From JADGHE01 sp035716025 (lineage in GTDB: Bacteria; Pseudomonadota; Alphaproteobacteria; Rhizobiales; Xanthobacteraceae): a stretch of DNA of 64,000 nucleotides. Positions 17,711-25,971 of this stretch are shown piece by piece. The position numbers and the translations under genes were made by a program. Location: assembly GCA_035716025.1 (NCBI GenBank), contig DASTKH010000044.1, positions 1 to 64,000 on the forward strand. Direction: 5' to 3'. The stretch's first letter is position 1. Each line of letters begins with the position of its first letter. The notes beneath the pieces are model-generated. The model saw only the letters and a list, made by a program, of their open reading frames with translations. It made no database searches and had not been told where the DNA came from.

Positions 17711-19423
17711 GTGCCGAGGATGACGGGCGCCAAATGCTTCGTCGACATGATGCTGGGCTACGAGGTTTCGCACATCTTTTTCGTGCCCGCCTTCATGCTG
17801 AAGGCCTTCGCCGAGATGGAGGACACGCCGATCAAGCGGCTGATGGTGCACGGGGAGAAGGCGGCGGCCTACATGGCCGACGGTTATGCGCGGGCAAGCC
17901 GCAAGCCCGGCATCTGCATGGCGCAGATGATCGGCGCCTCGAATCTCGCCGCCGGTTTGCGTGATGCGCACATGGCCGGCGCGCCCGTCATCGCGCTCAC
18001 CGGCGGCCCGACGCCGCAGTCGCGCTACCGCCATTATTACCAGGAGGTGGACGACATCACGCAATTCGATCCCGTCACCAAGTTCAATGCGCAGATCGAC
18101 CATATTTCGCGCCTGCCCGACCTCGTGCGGCAGGCGTTCCGCGTCGCCACCACCGGGGCGCCGGGGCCGGTTCACCTGCGTGTGCAGAGTCATCTCGGCT
18201 TGATCACCGAGGAGGAAGCAGAACTCGATCCGCTAGTCGAAAAAGGGTTCTGCCGCGCGCCGGCCTTTCGTCCGGAGCCGGACATGGCGCGCGTCGAAGC
18301 GGCGCTCGACCTTCTTCTCAAGGCCGAGCGGCCAGTGATCGTTGCGGGCGGCGGCGTCACCGCGTCAGGGGCGGAGCGCGAGCTTGTCGAGCTCGCCGAA
18401 AAGCTCAACATTCCCGTCGCGACTTCGATGAACGCCAAGGCTGCGATCCCCGACGGTCATCCGCTCGCCGTCGGCGTGCCGGGCGCCTATTCGCGCGACT
18501 GCGCCAACAAGGTGCTCCACGAGGCGGATCTCGTGTTCTTTATCGGCAGCCACACCGGCGGGCAGGTCACGAACAACTGGATGTTCCCGCCGCCCGGCAC
18601 GCCTGTCATTCAGCTCGACATCGATCCCGAGGAGCTTGGTCGCAATTATCCGAACGTCGCCTCGATTCTCGGGGATGCAAAGACGTCACTGCGCCGCATG
18701 ATCGATGCGGCAAAGGCGCGCGAGGCGTCGGCGCCCTGGCTCGGGCGGGTGCGCCAGATCATCGCCGAATGGCACAGCGAGCATGCGCCCTTCCGCAATT
18801 CCGACGCCAAGCCGATCCGTCCCGAGCGGCTGTGCAAGGCGATCTCCGACATTTTACCGGCAAACGGGGTGGTCGTGTCCGACACGGGGCACGCCGGCAT
18901 CTGGACGGCGAGCATGATCGCGTTCAAGCACGAGACGCAGCGCTATTTCCGTACCGCCGGTTCGCTCGGCTGGGGTTTTCCCGCTGCGCTCGGCGTCAAA
19001 TGCGCGCTGCCGGACCGACCGGTTGTCTGCTTCACAGGCGACGGCGGCTTCTACTACCACATCGCCGAACTCGAGACCGCGCGCCGGCACAACATCAACG
19101 CGGTCATCGTGGTCAACAACAACAGCGCCCTTAATCAGGAAATCCGGCTCAACGACGCGGCCTATGGCGGCAAGCAGCGCGGCCGTTCGGAGGAAATGTG
19201 GCGCTTCCCCGACATCGATTTTGCGAAGGTTGCCGAATCCTTCGGCTGCGTCGGAATCCGGGTCGAGCACCCTGACGGACTCGAAGACGCACTGCAGAAG
19301 GCGATCGCGCTCGAACGGCCGGTCGTGGTCGACGTGGTCACCGACATGTACGCCATCGCCAAGAAGCCGTGGGTTCCGTCGGGCGCGCCCGACTTCCACT
19401 CCTTCCAGCGCCCGCGCAAGTGA
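17711..19423 (+). CDS. ThDP-dependent enzyme of the acetolactate synthase family
   Basis: The protein has 570 residues. The GTG start has GGAGG about 8 bases upstream. The three ThDP-family domains are visible: an N-terminal PYR domain with the catalytic Glu (VHGEKAAAYMADGYARA), a middle domain (PVIVAGGGVTASGAERELVE), and a C-terminal PP domain with the binding motif GDGGFYYHIAELETARRHN ending in NN. Family enzymes decarboxylate or carboligate 2-oxo acids. The HEQ of true acetolactate synthase is replaced by HGE, so it is probably not a biosynthetic IlvB; the substrate is unknown. It heads an operon with two cupins and a TctC receptor and is likely controlled by the divergent LysR protein. 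Confidence 0.87.
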   Translation: MPRMTGAKCFVDMMLGYEVSHIFFVPAFMLKAFAEMEDTPIKRLMVHGEKAAAYMADGYARASRKPGICMAQMIGASNLAAGLRDAHMAGAPVIALTGGPTPQSRYRHYYQEVDDITQFDPVTKFNAQIDHISRLPDLVRQAFRVATTGAPGPVHLRVQSHLGLITEEEAELDPLVEKGFCRAPAFRPEPDMARVEAALDLLLKAERPVIVAGGGVTASGAERELVELAEKLNIPVATSMNAKAAIPDGHPLAVGVPGAYSRDCANKVLHEADLVFFIGSHTGGQVTNNWMFPPPGTPVIQLDIDPEELGRNYPNVASILGDAKTSLRRMIDAAKAREASAPWLGRVRQIIAEWHSEHAPFRNSDAKPIRPERLCKAISDILPANGVVVSDTGHAGIWTASMIAFKHETQRYFRTAGSLGWGFPAALGVKCALPDRPVVCFTGDGGFYYHIAELETARRHNINAVIVVNNNSALNQEIRLNDAAYGGKQRGRSEEMWRFPDIDFAKVAESFGCVGIRVEHPDGLEDALQKAIALERPVVVDVVTDMYAIAKKPWVPSGAPDFHSFQRPRK

Positions 19424-19439
19424 AAGGAGCATCCGCACG

Positions 19440-20000
19440 ATGAGCGAGAACATCAGGCCGATCCGGCGGGTCGTGACCGGAAACGACGCGCAGGGGCGTT
19501 CGCGCGTACTCTTCGACAGCGCGGCGCCGCGCACGAAGACGAGCCCGTTCCAGAAGGGCACGAACATGACGGACATCTGGACCTTCGATGCGTGCCCGGC
19601 CGTGATCTCGGGCGAACGCGACGACGGCGATCTGCCGTTCCATTTCGAGCCGCCCCTGACCGGGGGGCGCATGCGTGTCGTGGAGTCGGCGGCGAAACCG
19701 GCGGATTACGATCCCGCCACGGACGCTGCCGTCACGGCGCCCCATCCGCCCCGCAAGACGCCGGGAGGAACCTGGGAGCGGGGCGGGCAGAACGCCTTCA
19801 CCACCCGCACGCACAAGTCGGAGACGCTCGATTACGGCATCATGCTGACGGGCGAGCGCGTGCTTGTGACCGACGACGGCGAACGGGCGATCCGGCCCGG
19901 CAGCGTCGTCATTCAGATCGGCAGCTGGCACGCCTGGTCGAATCCGAACGCGCCGAGCCAGATGGCATTCATGATGATGGGCGCGAAATTCGACGAATGA
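19440..20000 (+). CDS. Cupin-domain protein (first of a pair)
   Basis: The protein has 186 residues with AAGGAG upstream of the ATG. The C-terminal half forms a single cupin barrel: a basic ligand-region motif (FTTRTHKSETLDYGIMLTGE) and the second motif GSVVIQIGSWHAWSNPN. It lies 16 bases after the ThDP-enzyme gene and overlaps or nearly touches the next cupin gene, with which it is paralogous (both end in a WHAWSN/NHAWSN motif). Such proteins may bind metals and act as sugar-acid isomerases, dioxygenases or small-molecule sensors. The reaction is unknown. Confidence 0.82.
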   Translation: MSENIRPIRRVVTGNDAQGRSRVLFDSAAPRTKTSPFQKGTNMTDIWTFDACPAVISGERDDGDLPFHFEPPLTGGRMRVVESAAKPADYDPATDAAVTAPHPPRKTPGGTWERGGQNAFTTRTHKSETLDYGIMLTGERVLVTDDGERAIRPGSVVIQIGSWHAWSNPNAPSQMAFMMMGAKFDE

Positions 20001-20008
20001 GGCCGACC

Positions 20009-20557
20009 ATGACCCAGGAGTATGACGATCATCGCCGTATTGTCGTGGTCGACGAAGGCGACCAGTCAAGGACAATCGCCGACGGCCCGAGCCCGGACAT
20101 ACGCACCGATCCGGCACGCCCCGGCTTCAAGCTGTCGCGCATGTGGGCATCCGAGGCAACGCCGGTGCGCCTGAAAAATCTGCGCGAGAGCCTGCACCTG
20201 CCGTACACGCTCGAGCCGCCCCTGACCGGCTCGACCTGCTACATGGTGACCTTCCCACCGGACTCGGTGTTCCGCGGCAAGGTCGGCGCCCGCGAGGTCG
20301 CTGCCTATTTCGCGTCCATGGGAAGTCCCGGCGCCTCGACCTACTCGCCGAAGGCGCCGCACCCATACATGCAGAAGACGCAGTCACTCGAATTCGCGCT
20401 CATCCTCAAGGGCGAAATCACGCTCGTGCTCGACCTCGAAGAAGTCCATCTCAGGGCCGGGGACATCGTCGTGCAGCGCGGCACCAATCACGCCTGGAGC
20501 AACCGTTCGGAGGAGCCCTGCGTGATCGCCTTTTCCGCGCACGGCGCGGTGGCCTGA
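20009..20557 (+). CDS. Cupin-domain protein (second of a pair)
   Basis: The protein has 182 residues from the ATG at 20009, which has GAGG upstream; an earlier ATG at 19997 overlapping the previous stop (ATGA) would add four residues. The cupin core is TQSLEFALILKGEITLVLDL, then AGDIVVQRGTNHAWSNRSEE. It shares layout with the preceding cupin, including an N-terminal region with PPLTG (also in the first copy), so the pair arose by duplication and may act as a heteromer. It precedes a TctC receptor by 35 bases. Confidence 0.82.
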   Translation: MTQEYDDHRRIVVVDEGDQSRTIADGPSPDIRTDPARPGFKLSRMWASEATPVRLKNLRESLHLPYTLEPPLTGSTCYMVTFPPDSVFRGKVGAREVAAYFASMGSPGASTYSPKAPHPYMQKTQSLEFALILKGEITLVLDLEEVHLRAGDIVVQRGTNHAWSNRSEEPCVIAFSAHGAVA

Positions 20558-20592
20558 GCGGACGTCCGTTCAACAAGCGCAGGGAGGGAGAT

Positions 20593-21552
20593 ATGGTTCG
20601 ATGGATGACCAAGGCTGCAGCGATACTGGCCGCCGTCGTGCTCGCGGGTGCCGGTACGCTATCGGCGCAGAATTTTCCTGAACGTCCGGTCTTCATCGTG
20701 CTCGGGCCAGGGCCGGACGCGATGCCGCGCCTTTACGGGCACAAGCTGACGGAAATCTGGGGGCAGCAGGTTCTCGTCGAGCCGCAGCCTGCCGGCGGCG
20801 GCATGGTGGCGACCCGATCGGTCGCGCGCGCCGAGCCGGATGGGCACACCATGCTGCTCACGACCGGCTCCTACACGATCAACGAAGTGCTCCGGCCGAG
20901 CTTTCCCTTCAGTCTGGTCCGCGATTTCGCGCCGGTGGCGCAGATCGGTTCGCTGTCGTTCATGCTGCTCGTGCACCCGTCGGTTCCGGCCAATTCCCTG
21001 GCGGACCTGCTCAAGCTCGCGCGCGAGAAGCCGGGCGCACTCAACTGCGCCTCCTCGGGCGTGGGCACGACCGCGCATCTCGGCTGCGAAATGCTGCGGC
21101 ACTACGGCAAGGTCGACATCGTGCACGTTCCCTACAAGGGCGTGGCGCCGGCCCTGCAGGACCTGCTCGCCGGGCGCGTGCAGATGACGTTCTCGGTTCC
21201 GACTGCCGTCACCCATGTCAAGTCGGGCGCGCTCAAGGCGCTCGCCGTCACGGGCGCCAAGCGGCTCGCCACCTTGCCGGACGTGCCCACCGTGCGGGAA
21301 GCCGGGCTCGCTGATCTTGAATTCAGCTCTTGGAACGGACTGCACGCGCGCGTCGGGACGCCGGCCGCGATCATCGCCAAGATCAATACGGATGTGGCCA
21401 AAGTGCGGGCCATGCCGGACATCCAGCAGCGCATGCAGGATCTCGGCTTCACCCCCGAGGGCGGTTCGCCGGAAGACTTCGGCGCGTTTGTCAAAGCCGA
21501 CATCGCCCGCTGGCAGAGGATCGTGAAAGACACTGGAGTGAAGGTCGAATAG
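20593..21552 (+). CDS. TctC/Bug-family periplasmic solute receptor
   Basis: The protein has 319 residues. AGGGAGGGAG lies upstream of the ATG. A signal peptide (KAAAILAAVVLAGAGTLSAQ) is followed by the Bug fold: AGGGMVATRSVARAEPDGHT (ligand-loop region), the second lobe NCASSGVGTTAHLGCEML, VPYKGVAPALQDLLAGRV and LPDVPTVREAGL. Family members bind carboxylates for tripartite TctABC or other uptake, but no TctA/TctB is nearby, so it is an orphan receptor. Its place at the end of the ThDP-cupin operon suggests it captures that pathway's substrate. Confidence 0.88.
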   Translation: MVRWMTKAAAILAAVVLAGAGTLSAQNFPERPVFIVLGPGPDAMPRLYGHKLTEIWGQQVLVEPQPAGGGMVATRSVARAEPDGHTMLLTTGSYTINEVLRPSFPFSLVRDFAPVAQIGSLSFMLLVHPSVPANSLADLLKLAREKPGALNCASSGVGTTAHLGCEMLRHYGKVDIVHVPYKGVAPALQDLLAGRVQMTFSVPTAVTHVKSGALKALAVTGAKRLATLPDVPTVREAGLADLEFSSWNGLHARVGTPAAIIAKINTDVAKVRAMPDIQQRMQDLGFTPEGGSPEDFGAFVKADIARWQRIVKDTGVKVE

Positions 21553-21615
21553 GCCGCGGCTCGCTGTGGTGCACGTTCGGCTGGTCTCCCGCGGACGGCG
21601 CGGGGCGCCCGGTCA

Positions 21616-22170
21616 TCAGCCGATTCCCTCGCCGCCGACATCCTCCCGGCGCGGAGGAATGTGCTCGTCAAAATACTGGTGCCACAGGCTCGCGATGCTT
21701 GCGCTCTCCGCGATCGCCGCTTCGCCGTCATCGAGCGCGCGAAACGGCGAAGTCGCGTTCGCGACGGCCATCGAGAAGTCAGGCAGAGGCTCTTCTCCGA
21801 CGGACGAGATACGGCTCAGCGTCTCGTGAAAGACGACGGCGTTGCGGCAGCCGGCTTCGAATTCCTTATGGCTATTCGCGCTGAGATGAAAAATCTCTTC
21901 GCCGATCAGCTCGGCCTTGAGACCGGTGATCTCCGCCCATGCCTCGCGCTGGACGATGCCGAGCGCATCCGAGTCAAGGACCCCGACCTTGTGACGAGCG
22001 ATGAGCGTAATCAGCATGACGAGAAAACCGATCATGTACGGATCGAGCCAGGCGATGTCGGCGATGCCGTTCAACCGTTCCCGGCTCCTGTCTACGAGTG
22101 GGCCGATTGCCGCGAGGGCGGCCCTGCGCCCGCGCCCCGCCTGCCACAGATCTATGATCGAGGGCAGCAT
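21616..22170 (-). CDS. Conserved hypothetical protein
   Basis: The protein has 184 residues and I do not recognise a named family. It is helical, with a hydrophobic segment near 45-60 (DPYMIGFLVMLITLIARHKVG) and no signal peptide. The start region (MLPSIIDLWQAGRGRRAALA) and codon use look coding, and the frame covers its strand fully. It stands alone between the TctC gene and the next plus-strand gene. Its role is unknown. Confidence 0.6.
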   Translation of the reverse strand: MLPSIIDLWQAGRGRRAALAAIGPLVDRSRERLNGIADIAWLDPYMIGFLVMLITLIARHKVGVLDSDALGIVQREAWAEITGLKAELIGEEIFHLSANSHKEFEAGCRNAVVFHETLSRISSVGEEPLPDFSMAVANATSPFRALDDGEAAIAESASIASLWHQYFDEHIPPRREDVGGEGIG

Positions 22171-22487
22171 GGCAGTCCCATCCGATCGATCGCCGTCTCA
22201 ATGCGCTTCAAGCGCCCGCCCGGCCAGCGCGCCGGGTGCTCTCTGCGAAGAAAAAGCCGGCTGCACCTCGCCGCTCCCCCGCTTCTTCTTTTCACTGCCG
22301 TATCCTTCTCTGCCCGGGAGGCGGCGCTGTGTCGGCTTCAGTGAAACGAAACCGCGCGACAGACCTTGTTTTTACGGCTATTCTGCTGGACGATAGGTCC
22401 GTTGATCAATGCCCAAATGCGGGCGCGTCCGCCGAATGGACGCGAAGCGGCGTGAAACGGCAATCCTGACATTCGGCGGGTTTTGCG
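22171..22487. other. Intergenic region between divergent hypothetical genes
   Basis: The 317 bases between two divergently read genes must hold their promoters. I see no clear hexamers, hairpin or repeat. Confidence 0.4.
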
Positions 22488-23078
22488 GTGACCACCGGGC
22501 TTCCTCCCACTCCCGACTTCGACGCGATCGAGGCGGCGGCACCGCGATCGGCGGATCGCCGGACGCGTCTGCTCGCCCTGATCGGCAATCTGGCGTTCTG
22601 CTGGTCGAATAACGAAAGCCTCCTCATCTACGTTCTAATGGTGCTGCTGCGGACCGACCAGGAATCGGCGGCGATCGTCTTTGCCACGCTCAATACGACG
22701 CGGGCGCGGATCGATCTGATCCAGCGGCTCGCGAAGCTGCATGTCAAAGATCGAAACCTCTACCGAACGCTCACGCAACTGATTGACCGCTTCAACGAAT
22801 GCACGCGCGTGCGCAACGAGTTCAATCACTGCATGTACACGGTCAACAGCCACGGCGAGATCACCCACACACAGTCGATGCGCATCGGCGAAACCCGCGC
22901 CGGCCTTCGCTTCGGTGACATCAAGCCCGTCGACGCCGAGCGGATCGAGCAAATCGGCCAAACGATTCAAGAATTGACGAAGATCAATCGAGACATCTGG
23001 GCGCTGCTGCCGCTGCTGCAAAAGCATCTGCAGCGTCCGCAGGCACCGGCGACCGGCGAACCGCCCCCCGCTCAATGA
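22488..23078 (+). CDS. Hypothetical helical protein with a HEPN-like R-x4-H motif
   Basis: The protein has 196 residues with a GTG start. It is all-helical: LLIYVLMVLLRTDQESAAIV, then TTRARIDLIQRLAKLH, and CTRVRNEFNHCMYTVN. The last contains R-N-E-F-N-H, matching the R-x4-6-H motif with a polar residue after Arg that marks HEPN domains, whose members are often RNases or tRNA/toxin-associated. The remaining sequence shows no named family. No nucleotidyltransferase partner is adjacent. The HEPN reading is an inference from one motif and a helical layout. Confidence 0.6.
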   Translation: MTTGLPPTPDFDAIEAAAPRSADRRTRLLALIGNLAFCWSNNESLLIYVLMVLLRTDQESAAIVFATLNTTRARIDLIQRLAKLHVKDRNLYRTLTQLIDRFNECTRVRNEFNHCMYTVNSHGEITHTQSMRIGETRAGLRFGDIKPVDAERIEQIGQTIQELTKINRDIWALLPLLQKHLQRPQAPATGEPPPAQ

Positions 23079-23590
23079 CGTGATTCGTCCGCGTCTTCAG
23101 TAGCCCCACTCCGGGACGCTCTCCCCTATCCGATTGCGCCCGGTTTGGGATTCAGCACCAGCTTCGCGGAACGACCCCCCGGATGATTGTTGACCGGATC
23201 GAACAGAATGGAAGGTTGCCGTGATTTTTTGGAACAGCAATTTGCTACCAAACCAAAAATGTAGTAAGGTTGAAACTTAAGAAGGAGTTAACATTAATAA
23301 TTTTCCACAACAAAAGGCAACGCTCTCTTCGCGACCGTACGTTAGCGATCGACCGTAACTAGCAAGGGGGAAACGCAAATATCACTTGGCCTGGAAAAAC
23401 TCTGTGGGGGAGGAACTCGGGCCGGATTGAGCGAGAACAGGAGGAGGATTCAGCACACATATGGCGTTGGCGCGCATTTCGCTTGGCGGAAGCGATGCGA
23501 CCTGGTGCAGCGATCCAGAGGTCGGATCTCGCATTCCAAGGTTGGAAGCCGGTTCTCGTGAGGATGAGTGGGACTTGGGAGAAAACCGCC
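23079..23590. other. Long AT-richer leader before the LuxR-type regulator
   Basis: About 510 bases without a clear gene. Bases 23220-23330 are strikingly AT-rich for this genome and include AAGAAGGAG at 23279-23287 with no usable ATG after it. This probably carries the promoter of the regulator. An open frame beginning at 23483 would extend the regulator by 36 poorly conserved residues. Confidence 0.4.
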
Positions 23591-24364
23591 ATGTTGATCG
23601 ATCCGCGAATCGCGCGGCCGGCGCCCCGGCTGGACCTTGACGGCGCTGCCCAGGGGGGCAGTTTGGCACAGGGCACCCGGGGCCGTTCACTTTCCGCTCA
23701 AGAGCCGCTTACGATTCTCATCATAGATCGGCGGACGCTTATCCGGGATTTTCTCGAAGGGTATTTGAAATCGGCCAACCTCAACTGGGCCGTTCACGCC
23801 TTCGGAAGTGTTTCCGAGCTGACGCCCCCCCGCTCGGCGCCGTCCGGTTCCACGGTGATCGTTCTCTGCGCGCAGGGTCGCGACGGTGTGGCCGTCGAGC
23901 GCGACATCGCACTTCTCTCCAGCAACGCCGCGGATATCCCGATCGTCGTCGTCTCGGATTCGGAGGACGTCGGGCATGTGATTGCCGCGCTCAACTGCGG
24001 TGCGCGGGGTTATATCCCGACCAGCGTTAAGCTGAACGTCGCTGTGGAGGCTCTGCGCCTCGTCGCGGCAGGCGGCACGTTCGTGCCGGCAAGCTGCCTC
24101 GTGCCCTCGGTACCGGCGGCCGATACAGCGACGCCTGCCGCGCGGCCGCCCTTGCCGTCCGTACGGCTTACGCCGCGGCAGCGCGCCGTGCTCGAAGCCT
24201 TGCGGCTCGGCAAGGCCAACAAGCAAATCGCCTATGAGCTCAACATGCGGGAAGGGACCGTGAAGGCCCATGTGCGGGACATCATGAAACGCCTTCGCGC
24301 CCGCAACCGGACCGAAGTCGCGCTCCTCGCCAGCCACGGCCGGCTCGACTCGGGGGAGCCGTAG
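23591..24364 (+). CDS. LuxR/NarL-type regulator with degenerate receiver domain
   Basis: The protein has 257 residues with the preferred start at 23591. The receiver-like domain begins at about 40 (LTILIIDRRTLIRDFLEGYL). The strand that should end in the phosphoacceptor Asp reads STVIVLCAQGRD, without Asp at that position, and the acidic pair is reduced to one Asp. The output domain is a clear LuxR HTH (LTPRQRAVLEALRLGKANKQ, then IAYELNMREGTVKAHVRDIM). So it is probably a phosphorylation-independent regulator. It is convergent with the type I secretion genes and is the likely local regulator. Confidence 0.88.
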   Translation: MLIDPRIARPAPRLDLDGAAQGGSLAQGTRGRSLSAQEPLTILIIDRRTLIRDFLEGYLKSANLNWAVHAFGSVSELTPPRSAPSGSTVIVLCAQGRDGVAVERDIALLSSNAADIPIVVVSDSEDVGHVIAALNCGARGYIPTSVKLNVAVEALRLVAAGGTFVPASCLVPSVPAADTATPAARPPLPSVRLTPRQRAVLEALRLGKANKQIAYELNMREGTVKAHVRDIMKRLRARNRTEVALLASHGRLDSGEP

Positions 24365-24540
24365 TCCGACGCGGGAAGCTGCGGGGTCCGGCCCCCGTTG
24401 CGCCTTTCTCGCCGGCGACGAGCCTGGGCGCGCCCCGTTCCAGCGGCGTCACCCCTCTCCGGGGAGCGATCCTCCGGCCCAGCGCCGGTGCCCGCGTGCG
24501 CGCGGCGATTTTCCGCCTGACAAGACGGACCGGCAAGACG

Positions 24541-24570
24541 CCATGTCCGGCAACGCCGTGCCGGACATGG
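24541..24570. terminator. Bidirectional hairpin between convergent genes
   Basis: CCATGTCCGGCA (24541-24552) pairs exactly with TGCCGGACATGG (24559-24570) around a 6-base loop. It lies between the 3' ends of the LuxR-type gene and the HlyD gene. There is no long T-run, so termination efficiency is uncertain. Confidence 0.6.
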
Positions 24571-24593
24571 ACCGCAGCAACATCGCCGCCGCC

Positions 24594-25937
24594 TCAATAT
24601 TCACGGAACGCCCGTGACATCGTGTCTTCGATCGGACGCATCAGATATTGCAGGAAGGTCCGTTCGTTGATCTTGATATACATTTCGGCCGGCATGCCGG
24701 GAGTCGGCGTGAAATTCGGCACCTTTGCGGCTTCCTGTTCGTTGAGCCGCACGCGCACGACATAGACGTCGCTTGTCGCCTGTACTCCCTTCTTCTCGTC
24801 CGGCAATGCATCGGCCGAAACATAGATGACTTCGGCGGCCACCATCGGGGTGATCCGCTGGTTGAGCGCCGTGAGCCGCACCATCGCCCGATGGCCGCGC
24901 CTGACGGTGTCGATATCCTGCGGGCGAACGCGGCCCTCGAGGATGAGTTCGGCCCGCAACGGAAGAATTTCCATGATGGGCTTGCCCGGCTCGACGACAC
25001 CGCCCGGCGTGTGATAGCGCAGCTTGACCACGACGCCCTTAACCGGCGCCGTGATTCTCACGCGGTCGAGCACGCCCTTCGCTGCGAGCATTCGCTCCTG
25101 CACGTCGTTGAGCTCGGCGCGCACTTCGTGCAACTGCTCGACGGCGGTCTTGATTGCCGTTTTCCGGGCCCCCACGATCTGCTCGCGCGCGCGCGAAATT
25201 CGCTCCCGGGCGTCACCGATGTCGCCATGCAGGCGACCGATTTCGCCCTGCAGATTGGCCTTGGCTCGCTGCAGGACGAGCAGCTCCGGCTTGCGCACCA
25301 GGCCCTTCTGCAGCAGGTGCGACTTGGCCTCGATTTCCTCGTCGAGCAGCTTGATCTGCTGATGAACCCCGGTGAGCTGCACTTTGCTGCCCTGAATTCG
25401 CTCCTGCAGCGCGTTGATGCCTTCGTTGATGGTTGCGATCTCGGTCGCAAGATTGCTCCGCCGCGCCTCGAACGTCATCCGCTCGCTTTCGACGAGGCGA
25501 GCGACGTTCGGATCCCGTTCGGCGGCGGCGAGCACGTCGGGCGGGAAATTGACCCGCGGCTCCTCGCGCATTTCCGCCTGCAGGCGCGCATCCATCGCCA
25601 CCTGGCGCAGCCGCCGAAGTTCGAGACGGCGGAGTTCGGCGCGCGGCGTGACCTCGTCCAGCAGCATCAGCGTCTGGCCCTGTTCGACGATGTCTCCCTC
25701 ACGCACCAGGATCTCGCGGATAACGCCGCCTTCGAGATGCTGGATGATCTTGTTCTGGCCGGTCGCCACGAAGACGCCGGAGGTCACCACTGCGCCGGCG
25801 ATGGGAGCGGTACTGCCCCACACGCCGAATCCCATGAAAGTGGCGCCGAGAACGACGATTCCGAAGATTGTGTAGGTTCGCGCCGAGCGTGGAATGCCGG
25901 CGTACCATTGACTGTCTTCGTTCGACGGCCGTGCCAT
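24594..25937 (-). CDS. Type I secretion membrane-fusion protein (HlyD/PrtE family)
   Basis: The protein has 447 residues with GGAG 7 bases upstream of the ATG at 25937. It has one N-terminal transmembrane segment (YTIFGIVVLGATFMGFGVWG). A first lipoyl half (GVIREILVREGDIVEQGQTL) is followed by a long coiled-coil hairpin (about 90-280), the second half VRITAPVKGVVVKLRYHTPG and a beta-barrel region. It bridges the inner-membrane ABC exporter and an outer-membrane TolC-type channel. It follows the ABC gene by 34 bases; no TolC homologue is in the window. Confidence 0.93.
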   Translation of the reverse strand: MARPSNEDSQWYAGIPRSARTYTIFGIVVLGATFMGFGVWGSTAPIAGAVVTSGVFVATGQNKIIQHLEGGVIREILVREGDIVEQGQTLMLLDEVTPRAELRRLELRRLRQVAMDARLQAEMREEPRVNFPPDVLAAAERDPNVARLVESERMTFEARRSNLATEIATINEGINALQERIQGSKVQLTGVHQQIKLLDEEIEAKSHLLQKGLVRKPELLVLQRAKANLQGEIGRLHGDIGDARERISRAREQIVGARKTAIKTAVEQLHEVRAELNDVQERMLAAKGVLDRVRITAPVKGVVVKLRYHTPGGVVEPGKPIMEILPLRAELILEGRVRPQDIDTVRRGHRAMVRLTALNQRITPMVAAEVIYVSADALPDEKKGVQATSDVYVVRVRLNEQEAAKVPNFTPTPGMPAEMYIKINERTFLQYLMRPIEDTMSRAFREY

Positions 25938-25971
25938 CTGCAAGCTCCTTGAAAATCGTCAGTTCGCCGGT

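Noticed and set aside
23279..23310. AAGAAGGAG that looks like a ribosome site
   Set aside because: No ATG, GTG or TTG opens a meaningful frame after it.
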